Assembly: GCA_964036045.1 (NCBI GenBank)
Contig: OZ038398.1
Location: forward strand, 25,116,109-25,180,108
Direction of reading: 5' to 3'
DNA length: 64,000 nt
Source of the DNA: Eutreptiella sp. 'Long Island Sound 2002'
Taxonomy: Eukaryota; Euglenozoa; Euglenophyceae; Eutreptiales; Eutreptiaceae
How positions within the stretch are numbered: the stretch's first letter is position 1; each line of letters begins with the position of its first letter. The translations under genes were made by a program, and so were the position numbers. Below the pieces are notes generated by a model. That model saw only the letters and a program-made list of their open reading frames with translations, did not search any database and had not been told where the DNA came from. Positions 29,680-39,100 of the stretch are shown here, one piece after another.

Positions 29680-31156
29680 AGAGCAAACCCTGGGGGGGCT
29701 CGATAACACCCACGCATGGCAGCGGGTACCCAGGACCACTCCCTGAAAGGGGGGGGGGGTGTCACATCTTCACTTCAGTAAGTCACAGTAAGATAGGTAT
29801 CCCACAGTGGGATAGGTATGCTGCTGTAACAGCTCGTAGCACATGTATAGTATCAAGTATCAAGTCCCGGGTCCTGGCGGCGATTGTTCGGCATCCAAGG
29901 GACCCGTTAACCCATACCAGGCGCACCGGGTGCCGGCTGCTACGGTCACCACCACAGTGGCAGTGGCATACACGGCCAACATAGGCGTCACACGACGGCC
30001 GAGGTGGCCCCACAAGTCGAGAGCGACCACAAAGATCCATCAGGCTACCCCAAGCTTCCCAAGGCCCGCCGACTGGGGAGAGTCCCCACGGGTCCTTCCT
30101 CGGGCGCACCATGTCCATATCCATACGACGCGAGTCCAGAGTGCCATAGTCGAACTCCTTACGAACCCCAAATCGTAAGGGAACTCCTCCTGAAGGGATC
30201 GGGCATCAAGGCCGTCTTTTCCCTCGCCCTACTGCCACGAAGGCCATACATGAGGGAGTCCTCATGCAGTGTGGGCGGAGGCGTCGACTCCTCAAACCAC
30301 CAGTTTCCCAGGCAGACTGACCGAGGTCAGGAGCACCGGAGGCCGCCATCCGAATGCAAGTGCGTCTGCAAATCGGTAGGCTCACACTGGGACTGACAGT
30401 GGCGGACCGCTGGGAGTGTAGTCAGGCAACTGGGCTTCCCGCCTGGCGCCATCAGGATCTCCACATATCACAGCGAATAGGGCAACACGGTATCACGGGC
30501 ACTCAAACAGTAGAATCTGTAATCAAGTACTGGTCCAGGCTGGACCAGGCTGTAAGGATATGTACACGGCGACTCAAGGCGCCTCTGTATCCCGATTCGT
30601 GGTGAAAAACAGTCCATCCCTCAGCGATGGGCTGATGACACTTAACATACAGATGCACATATCCTGGAGGGCAGAAAAACAAGCAACAATTTGGGTAAAT
30701 AGGCGTGTAAACACACTCAGAACAGAGTGCCAAACCACGCCACGGTCAGGATAAGGCAAATGCAGGAGGATGGACAGGATAACGCCTGAGTTCAGGCATA
30801 TATAGTCTCGAGACACACGTCGACTGGTCTGGATCCCGCAAATGCCATGGGACCAGACCACACACCAAAAATCGCAATGCCGATGACAGCGGCATCCGTT
30901 GCGCAACGTCGTATGGGCTTCAAGGCCCCAAGAGCTCAGAAATATGAAGGTCAGTCGCCCTACCTGGTTTTCCAAGGATTCAGCAGGGGGGGGTGAGTGA
31001 CGAATAAAAGAAGAGAGGGGCCATCCTCCTCTGGATTCAGCAGGGGGGGTAATGGCCACTCTGTCACCGAAAGATGGAAGAGAGCAAGCAAGTAAGGGAC
31101 GATTCGTCGGCCTCACAAGCGCTCACAACACATCAGGGGAGAGCCCAGGGCGCTGA
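29680..31156 (-). other. retrotransposon 3' non-coding region
   Basis: About 1.5 kb between the pol stop and the polypurine tract. It has G runs on the plus strand and a repeated GGATTCAGCAGGGGGGG at about 30976 and 31033. Short open frames occur on both strands without recognisable domains. It is unusually long for this position, where most gypsy elements have little DNA. Confidence 0.6.
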
Positions 31157-34100
31157 TCAGGCACCCCTGGCTGCAATCGCCCGGGTGAGTGCTGCCAAGT
31201 CCGAAACGTGGATCTTGGTCTTGTGTCTGCGGATGTACTCCATGAAGGGAGTATTGACCCGCGGCACGAATGAGGAGACGGGTTCCCAGGTGTCGTGGGA
31301 CGGCCCATAGCCTCGCCAACGAACCTTGAACTCCAGACCTCCGGGTGCCGAGGCCTTCGGACGCTGAGCCAGGATCTTCTCGACAGTATAGTCGTCCTGC
31401 TCAGCATAGTCGTCGTCCGAATCGGCCTCATGTTTGGCGTAGTCCAGGGACACATGTCGGCCACGGAGGTCGGGTTCCCGCACACGGAGTTGACTCTTGT
31501 GGCGCTCCCGGAACTGTCCGTGACCCACCTTGATGCGGTAGGTGTCCTCACCAATCCTGCGGACCACCTCGCCGGGTGTGAACCAGGTTTTGGTGCGGTG
31601 GGTGCCCATGGGGCGGGGTCTGATCACCCACACCGGGTCTCCCACCCTGAACTTCTGCGCTGTCGAGCTCGGGGCGGACTTCTGACGCTCAGCATGCTCC
31701 TTCTCAAGCTGCTGGCGGATGTCCCGCGCCGTTTGCTCTTGCCGCGCGAAGAACTCCTTGGCATCCATAGCCATGCCATCACCAGACAAGGGAAGTCCCC
31801 TACCCAGGGGGTCCCTGCCAAACAGAATCTGGTGCGGGGACAAACCGCCCGGAGTGGGGGTGTCATGATGGGCCTTCAGAGCAGGCCACATCTCCTCGAA
31901 CCAGTTCCGCCGTGGATTGGTGATGTGGATCTTGCGCAGCTTCTCGAACAGCTGCCGTCCAGCCACTTCAGCACGGCCGTTAGACCGGCTGAGATAGGCA
32001 ACGCTCTTGGCATGTCGTATTCCCATGAGGGAACACATAGCCTCGAACCAGCCACCAGTAAACTGGGGCCCTCGGTCACTGCAAATGGTGCGGGGGATGT
32101 CAAAGACGGTCAGCCAATGACGAATCATCATGACTGCCACCTCCTTGGCAAGCAACCCCTTTTTGCGTGCCGGAACGGCTACAACGTAGCCGCTGTGGCG
32201 GTCCACACAGAGAACCACACAGTCAAAGGTCTCCTTGCCAATGTGCACTTCGGGCATGGAGAAGACGTCCATGGCCACGCTCTCCATGGGCTGGTCAGGA
32301 ACCGGGGTCCATTGGGGTGCCCCCTTGACGTTCCGGTTATCGGGATTGCAGGCCTGACAGACCGAACAACCCTTCCTGACCTTCTTGATGGCGGTGTAGA
32401 GAACGATATGGTCGATCTCGAACCGACGCTGCATGTCAAGAGCTTGCTTCTTGACCCCTGGGTGCAGCATGTGGTGGTGCCAAGCTTCACACAGCTCGAG
32501 CACCCGGGACTCCGGGACTAGCAGCTTACCATTCCGGTAGAGCTTGCCATCTTCCTCGGTCAGCCCCTTTGGCCACTTCTGCCCGTCGTCAGGGTCCGTC
32601 ACAGCCCTATACTCGGCCGCAAAGGCCTCAGACTTGGCGTAATCGTCGGTCCAGTCGTCCTGGAGGCAAGACTCCGGGAAGAGGTGCTTGTCGGACTCAG
32701 TTCCGACAGGGGATGCCGGACCGGGCCTTCCGCCCGCGGCACCCACAGGGGCGAGTACACTGACCGTTCTGCTCACCCTCGAAGCGAGGGGGGCATCTGC
32801 GGCCATGACGACGAAGCATTTGGCACCCTCCTCCTCCATCAGGCGCTCCATTTCAATGATCCTCTTGGCTTCAGCGGTCTCAGCCTCATCGCCATGGGCA
32901 GAGATATCCTGCATGCCCTTGCTGGCGGGATAGGCCCACCTACTGAGACAGTCCGCCACGGTGTTATCCTTTCCAGGAATATATACAACCGTGAGGTCGA
33001 ACTTGGCCAAGGTCTCATGCCATCTTGCCCGTCGGGAGGCGGGACCCGAGGGGGTGTCCACGTGCTCCTTGTGCCACGACTGCAGACTCTGATGGTCGGT
33101 GCAGACGGTGACGGGATGGAGGGCTATGTACCCAGCCCATTTCCTGAGAGCCATGACAATGGCATACGCCTCCTTTTCACGGGGCGTCCACGTCCGTCTC
33201 TGGCCTTCCGCCAGGACTCGGCTCCAGAAGGCCACGGGCACGTGCCTCCCATCGTCAAGCACTTGCTCCAACACAGCGCCAATGGCGTAGTCGGAAGCGT
33301 CGGTGCGCAGGACGAACCCTCGGTCGGGATCCACGAGGTGCAGACCCACTGCGGATAGCAGCGCCTGCTTCATCCCCTCAAAGGCACGGTCAGACTCTTC
33401 AGTCCAGACCAAAGCCTTCTTGGACCCCTTCTTGGTCTCCTCTCGGTTGCCCTTGAGCATGGTCGTCATGGGGGCTGCATACTCGGCATACATTTTGATA
33501 TACCCCGAGTAGTAGTTGCAGAACCCCAGATACGCCCGTAGCTCAGAGACCGTTTTGGGCTTTTCCCAGTGCTCGATCGCAGCCACCTTGCCAGGTATGG
33601 GCTTTCGCTGCCCGTTCCCAACTACGTGGCCAGCGAAGACCACCTCGCTTACCGCAATGGTGGCCTTGTCACTGCTGCCCGTGAGCTTGTGCCGAACCAG
33701 AAGGTCCAGCACTCGAGTGACGTCCCTCTCGTGTGCCTCCAGGAGCTCCTCGTAGCTCATGCTGGGGTCCCCGGACGCGATGATCACGTCGTCCACGAAG
33801 GGGTCCGCACAGTCGCGCACCGGCTCAAGCAGGTTCTCCAGCATCCGCTGAAAAGCCGCATTGCCGTTGGTAACGCCCATAGGCATCACCTTCCACTGGA
33901 GAGGTCCAAGTGGGGTGCTCATGGCTGTGCAGGCACGGGACTCTTCGGCGAGAGGCATCTGATGATAACCATGTTTCAGGTCAATCACCGTGAAGATCCT
34001 CCGCCGGTGTTGTTTTTGCAGCATATCCTCAATGAGGGGCAGCGTATAGCTGTCGTGCTGCGTTTGGGCGTTCAGGCCGCGGTAGTCGACCACGAGCCGC

Positions 34101-36178
34101 CACTCACCGGCAACCTTCTTGGGGACGACGAAGCACGGAGAGGCCCACTCGGAGTGGCACGGCTCAAGCCAGCCTCTCTGGATGAAGTCACGGAGGATCT
34201 TCTCCATGGCCTCTTTCCTCTCGCCCCTCAGGGCAAACTCCCGGTGACGATACACACGGGGGTCCTGCTTCAGTCGTATCTTGGCCTCGCCATACGGTCC
34301 ACCCACCGGTGGGGGAAACACAGGCTTTCCGCTGAAGAAGGTCTCGCCATACTTCTGCTTCAGCCTGGCCCTCAACGCCTGGATCTTGGGGCAGTCATCG
34401 GACTCCGCCTTGGCTTTTCCGGGCACTTGAACCACGGAGCTTACTTGAGGGGTAGCGACCCCGCTCGCTTTCGGCTCAGGTGGTCTTCCCAGGTGGCCCA
34501 AAGGGCCATCCCTGGTCTTGCCTCGGAACAGATCGCCGTAGGTGGGTGGGTTACCGCCAGGCGGCTCGTCTTGGCTGGACATGTGATCCAGCACCCTCTG
34601 TACGAAGGTATTCCCGTCATAGGAACCGGAGACGATTGAGTCCACTTCCCACCAGGCTTTGTCCTGGCCTTTGCCCTCACGCTGGTTTCCCCAGTCGTGA
34701 AAGGGCTGATCCATATACCCCTGAACCAGATCCCACTCCTCTTCAGTGAGGGGGTCTTCGGAGTCCGATTCTTCGATGTCAACAGGGGGAACCGCAAAGC
34801 ATTGCCTCCAAGGCTCTGCTATGATACGGTTGACACACACGAAGTCCGTGGTGTCGGCCTGATCAAGGCCCCCATCCACATAGTGGAATTCTGTTGGCCA
34901 TCTCTGGGGTGGCATGGGCTGTCCCTTAGCGTCCTGATAGACACTCTCTCCAGCCGGTAGGACGACCTTGTTCAAGGTCATGTTGGTCAATGAGGCTACC
35001 CAATGTCGGGTACTTTCCTCCTCGGTGCATCCCATAGGAACAACCAGCACTGCCTTGGAGCGGTCCTTGCGAATCTTCGCTATCGCTCTTGGAATGTCCC
35101 AACGGGGGCAATGGATCCACATCAATCCCTGATGCGGACCCCAGTGCTTCTTCCACGCGGAGTCCTGGGCGCTCCAGTACTTCTCACACACCCGCAGATG
35201 GGCGGAGGTTCCTGAAGAGAACGCATCCAGGGCCAGATCCGAAGCTCCCAAGTCCGCGACAACTCGGCTCGCCACTTCCGGCCTTACGCCGTACTCCTGG
35301 TTTGCAGGACCAGTTGGCTCAGTGTCCAGCGCGGCCACTTCGAGCTGATTGCGTTCGGGGTGGATCCATTGGCATTCCACATGGTGCTCAGGTGACGAAA
35401 GCCACGAGAGTTGGTCGTCCTGGTACAGGGTCATGGAAGCCTGGGCCGGGAGGACGCCGGAGTCCGTCTCCATCATGAAGTCGTACCCGACGATCATGTC
35501 CCAGTCCATCTCGGCCTCGTAGAAGCTACCGTGCAGGAGGATTTCCTTGCCGAGGTCTGGGCGGCTCAGCTCACGATGGTTCACGAACTGCAGCCCAATG
35601 GCCGCTTCCTTCGTGCCTCCCACCATGTACTGGCCGTTCGCCACCTTCAGCCTGACAGGTTTCCGACTGTCGGTCAGACACTCTGGCGGAAGCAGGCCAG
35701 CCTTGACCAAGCTGACTTGAGCTCCCGTGTCGACCAACACGTCGAAAACCTTTTCCACTTCCCCGCATAAGGCACGGACCTTAAGATGCAACTGCCGCTC
35801 GCGACCGACACGGCGCACGGCGTGCAAACTCAGGATCTCCGGCCGTTCCAGAAGCTCCACAAGCGACTGGTGCAGGTCGTGGACAATGGGCTCAGGCTGC
35901 CCATCTGCAGCATCCAGCTGCGGTCCGGGTGATCCTCCGATACTCTCGGAAAGATCCTGTAGTACATCAAACACATTCTTGGTCGCGAAGGACGGACGGG
36001 TGCAAGGGTTCGTGCCTTCACTTGCCCTCACCCCGCCTCCGCGACTGGGTGCCAGACCGGGCCTTCCGCCCGCGGCAGTCCCCTTGTGCTTATCTACTCC
36101 CGACTGGGATGGTTCGGCGCTTCCCACGTCACCATCCTGCGACCGCCCTAGCTGGGGCCCTTGGCTGCAGGGGCTCCG
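31157..36178 (-). CDS. pol: Pol polyprotein (PR-RT-RNaseH-IN-chromodomain)
   Basis: Pol is read in the gag frame after the TAG at 36179-36181. Counting from a GTG at 36127, the aspartic protease motif VDTGAQVSLV is near residue 133, reverse transcriptase about 640-800 (WRLVVDYRGLNA, VIDLKHGYHQMPLA, FVDDVIIAS with FVDD for the usual YxDD), and RNase H about 925-1060 (LRTDASDYAIGAVL). Integrase starts about 1215 with an HHCC finger (HHHMLHPG, CSVCQAC) and a DDE core (VAMDVFS, CSDRGPQFTG, SNGRAEVAG). A GPY/F-like segment follows, then a C-terminal chromodomain about 1580-1620 (FKVRWRGYGPSHDTWEPVSS). No stop or frameshift interrupts 1,656 codons. The first ATG lies after the protease site, so translation probably comes through from gag. 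Confidence 0.95.
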   Translation of the reverse strand, partial: RSPCSQGPQLGRSQDGDVGSAEPSQSGVDKHKGTAAGGRPGLAPSRGGGVRASEGTNPCTRPSFATKNVFDVLQDLSESIGGSPGPQLDAADGQPEPIVHDLHQSLVELLERPEILSLHAVRRVGRERQLHLKVRALCGEVEKVFDVLVDTGAQVSLVKAGLLPPECLTDSRKPVRLKVANGQYMVGGTKEAAIGLQFVNHRELSRPDLGKEILLHGSFYEAEMDWDMIVGYDFMMETDSGVLPAQASMTLYQDDQLSWLSSPEHHVECQWIHPERNQLEVAALDTEPTGPANQEYGVRPEVASRVVADLGASDLALDAFSSGTSAHLRVCEKYWSAQDSAWKKHWGPHQGLMWIHCPRWDIPRAIAKIRKDRSKAVLVVPMGCTEEESTRHWVASLTNMTLNKVVLPAGESVYQDAKGQPMPPQRWPTEFHYVDGGLDQADTTDFVCVNRIIAEPWRQCFAVPPVDIEESDSEDPLTEEEWDLVQGYMDQPFHDWGNQREGKGQDKAWWEVDSIVSGSYDGNTFVQRVLDHMSSQDEPPGGNPPTYGDLFRGKTRDGPLGHLGRPPEPKASGVATPQVSSVVQVPGKAKAESDDCPKIQALRARLKQKYGETFFSGKPVFPPPVGGPYGEAKIRLKQDPRVYRHREFALRGERKEAMEKILRDFIQRGWLEPCHSEWASPCFVVPKKVAGEWRLVVDYRGLNAQTQHDSYTLPLIEDMLQKQHRRRIFTVIDLKHGYHQMPLAEESRACTAMSTPLGPLQWKVMPMGVTNGNAAFQRMLENLLEPVRDCADPFVDDVIIASGDPSMSYEELLEAHERDVTRVLDLLVRHKLTGSSDKATIAVSEVVFAGHVVGNGQRKPIPGKVAAIEHWEKPKTVSELRAYLGFCNYYSGYIKMYAEYAAPMTTMLKGNREETKKGSKKALVWTEESDRAFEGMKQALLSAVGLHLVDPDRGFVLRTDASDYAIGAVLEQVLDDGRHVPVAFWSRVLAEGQRRTWTPREKEAYAIVMALRKWAGYIALHPVTVCTDHQSLQSWHKEHVDTPSGPASRRARWHETLAKFDLTVVYIPGKDNTVADCLSRWAYPASKGMQDISAHGDEAETAEAKRIIEMERLMEEEGAKCFVVMAADAPLASRVSRTVSVLAPVGAAGGRPGPASPVGTESDKHLFPESCLQDDWTDDYAKSEAFAAEYRAVTDPDDGQKWPKGLTEEDGKLYRNGKLLVPESRVLELCEAWHHHMLHPGVKKQALDMQRRFEIDHIVLYTAIKKVRKGCSVCQACNPDNRNVKGAPQWTPVPDQPMESVAMDVFSMPEVHIGKETFDCVVLCVDRHSGYVVAVPARKKGLLAKEVAVMMIRHWLTVFDIPRTICSDRGPQFTGGWFEAMCSLMGIRHAKSVAYLSRSNGRAEVAGRQLFEKLRKIHITNPRRNWFEEMWPALKAHHDTPTPGGLSPHQILFGRDPLGRGLPLSGDGMAMDAKEFFARQEQTARDIRQQLEKEHAERQKSAPSSTAQKFRVGDPVWVIRPRPMGTHRTKTWFTPGEVVRRIGEDTYRIKVGHGQFRERHKSQLRVREPDLRGRHVSLDYAKHEADSDDDYAEQDDYTVEKILAQRPKASAPGGLEFKVRWRGYGPSHDTWEPVSSFVPRVNTPFMEYIRRHKTKIHVSDLAALTRAIAARGA

Positions 36179-36181
36179 CTA
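36179..36181 (-). promoter_or_regulatory. in-frame amber codon between gag and pol
   Basis: Gag ends ...GAC GCC CCC TAG CGG AGC, and the codons after TAG continue without a stop into Pol in the same frame. Only 17 codons separate TAG from the first possible GTG start of Pol. Readthrough of a single stop between gag and pol is the established strategy of gammaretroviruses; a CGG directly after the stop is known from some plant-virus readthrough contexts with UGA. An alternative is a recent point mutation in a fused gag-pol frame. Confidence 0.6.
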
Positions 36182-39100
36182 GGGGGCGTCGGTTGTGGAA
36201 GAGGGGGTGTTCTCCTCGGCCTCAACGTCGTTGACGCCCTTCTTTCTTCCCCCTTTACCTCCTCCTTTACCCTTCTTGTCCTTGTCCTTGTTCTGGTCAT
36301 TCTGGTTGTTCTCCTTGTTCTTGTTGTCCGACCTGGGGACCCAGTTCCGCTTGATCTCCTGGATCTCCTTGGCCAACTCGGTCCCCACCGACGACATCAG
36401 CTTGGCCAGCTCGTCCTTGTCGACCTCCATATTGGCTTCCCGGATACCCGCGGGCGCACGCTTCTTCGACCCGTGCGCCTTCTTGTAAGCCTCCGTGTCG
36501 GCCTTGTGGACGGGGCATGTTCGGTGGTCATGGTTGAAGCCTTTCTTCCTCCCATAACACACGAAACAGCCCTGAGGGTGAGCTCGTATGAACTCCCCAA
36601 AGGACAGCGGAGGGTCGCCAATGCGGCGAGGGTCCCTCTTCTCCTGCTTCTTCCAACCCTGCTGCAGGGGCTTCCAGTTTCCCGGCTTGCTCCCCGTGTT
36701 CAGGTTCCTGGCCACGAAGGCACAAACGGCCACTTCGGCGGGCTCATCGTCGTCGTCATCGTCGATGAGAGTCTCATCGCCGCCGGCTCCCGCTGGGTCC
36801 ATGGCAGATTCCCCGCCAGGTCCCTCGCCAACGTAGTTGACGTCGCGGTCGCCAGGCCTCAACCCGCGGGTGTGGTGGAGGTTTCGGTACTCCTTGAGTA
36901 CTTCCTCGCCAACCCACTCCAGGATCTCGTCGCAGCTCATCCGCGCCGGGATGGGCTGCAGACGGATGGTCTGGCCGCTCAACTCACAATCGTCAAGGCG
37001 CCACATCGCGGTCTTCTCGCGATCGCCCGAGACGGTGATGAGAAGAGCGTTCCGCAGGGAGTGCCGTTTGACATCCCGGGCCACGTTCTTCTTCGCCCAA
37101 GACACAACGTTCGTATGATACTCCTTGGGGAGCATCATCTTGACCGTGTGGTTGGACTTGGCCCTCTTGGATTCCTCCTTGGTGACCCTCTTGATCCATG
37201 CTTCCGGCAGCATGGAGAGCAGGCGAGCCTGCTCGTCACCCTCGTTCCAATCCTCCACATTGCGGCGGAAGAGGGTGTATTTCCCTCGGAAGTCACGCCA
37301 GTCCCGTAGGCGGATCTCCCGTCCATCATGCTCAAGCTTGATGGACTTCCAGCGCTTGGCAGCCACCTGCGGAGCGTCCACCCGCTCCTGCTCGTTGAGC
37401 CACTTCTTGGCGTCCTTGAGGGTCTTGATTTTCCCCTCCTTGGTCGCCACGAAGTATAGCTCGCCGAGCACTTCCGGCAGGCGGTACCTGAACCGTTTGA
37501 AGACATATCTCTCCGCATCCGCGGGAGGTAGGTCCTCAGTGACGGTCAGCCCCCAATCGTCCAGCTTCTCCAAGAAGCGGTCGAGGTTGAGGGGGTTGCC
37601 ATCGTACATGGGGGGCTTGATGTCCTTCAAGTCTTCCCACACGGCGGCGTCCGCGGCCTTAGAGACCATGAACGCCGGCCGCGAGGTCGACCGAGGTTCC
37701 CATCGGCCTCGCCCACGGACTCCCACGGCCGCCACGTCCATCTCCTCCATGGAGTCCCTGTGGCTACGCCGCGGTTCCTCCACGTACGCTGAACCAAAAT
37801 GTTCACGCCGTACTGCATCCATGTACGCATCCTCATCACGGCGCCGGCGGCTGCGTTCAGCGGCCTCCCGTCGTACACCACGCGGCGGGCTGATGTCGAA
37901 CTCCTCCAGGTCCAGGTCCAGGTTCAGGTCCTCACCTTCGCCGACATCCCACTCCACGTCTCCTCTGGGGACCTCATCCCTGAGTCCACCATAACATCCT
38001 CCAGCCCTGGGGATTGGCGCCGGGGCTGGTGCCGGGCGTCGGGGGCATATAGGCGTCCGCGGTGGGGCACGGCGGTTGTGGTAGTCCGCGCTGAGCCACT
38101 CATCGCGCCATTCCTCACTGCCACTGCCGGGCGGCACGCGCTCGTTGCGGCGGCCCGCGCTGTGGTGAGAGGGGGCGGTGAGAGAGGGGGCACTGGCGCT
38201 GGGGCGACTCCTGGGGGCTCCGCCGGGGGCGTGGGGTCTGCCTGGACCTGGTCCGGGTCCCCAGCCGTCGTCCGACGAGCCAGACTCCAGGGGTGGGTGG
38301 TCGCTGCCGACTCTCCCACGGGCTTCCAGCGCATCCAGCCTCTCCTGCAGGCCGCTGACGACGTTGGTCAGCGACTTGGTCTCGGCCCTGGCGATGTCCA
38401 GGTCCTTCTGCGCGCGCGCGGCGACCCCGGAGATGCGAGCCATCTCGACCTTGCCCGTGTCTACCTCGCACTCGAGGGCAAAGACCCTCCTGCGGAGGTA
38501 GACAATCCACCGCCAGGTGGTGTCCGGGTCGCCGTTCCCTGGTGGGTCGTCGGGGTCCCCAGGGGGTCCTCCAGGAGGGCCTCCGCCGGGTCCGCCCGGT
38601 CCAGGGGGTCCTCCCCCGCCCGGTGGTCCGCCTCCAGGGGGTCCACTCGGTGGGCGTCCTCCAGGGGGTCCAGAAGGTCCTCCGCCAGGGGGTCCCGGTG
38701 GGTCTCCGCCGGGTCGCCTCGGTGGGTCCGAGGATGGGCGCTTCCTCGTGATGCCGAACTCCATGTCGTCATCCTCGTCCATGTCGCCCCACCTGGGCGT
38801 CTCGGTCACGGAGGACTCGGAGCTCCGGTAGGGAGGAGGGGGATCCTCATCCTCACCTTCCATGGGGACGTCTCCGCCACCTCCGCCCGTCCAAGCCACC
38901 ACTTGGCGATGTCGACGGCCTCGTTCATCCCCGTCACTGGCGGTGAAGAAGGGGTCACTGTCGTGGGGGTGCCCACCCGCTGGCCTCCGCGGCCTCTCGG
39001 GGGTCTTCCCCTTGCCCTTCCTCCGTCGACGGGCGGTGGTGCTACCGCTCCCACTGCTGCCCGTGTCCGCCTCATCCAGCTTCATCCTGGAGGAGGCGTC

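Noticed and set aside
33569-34639. 356-codon plus-strand open frame
   Set aside because: Antisense of the reverse transcriptase part of pol; no domain of its own.
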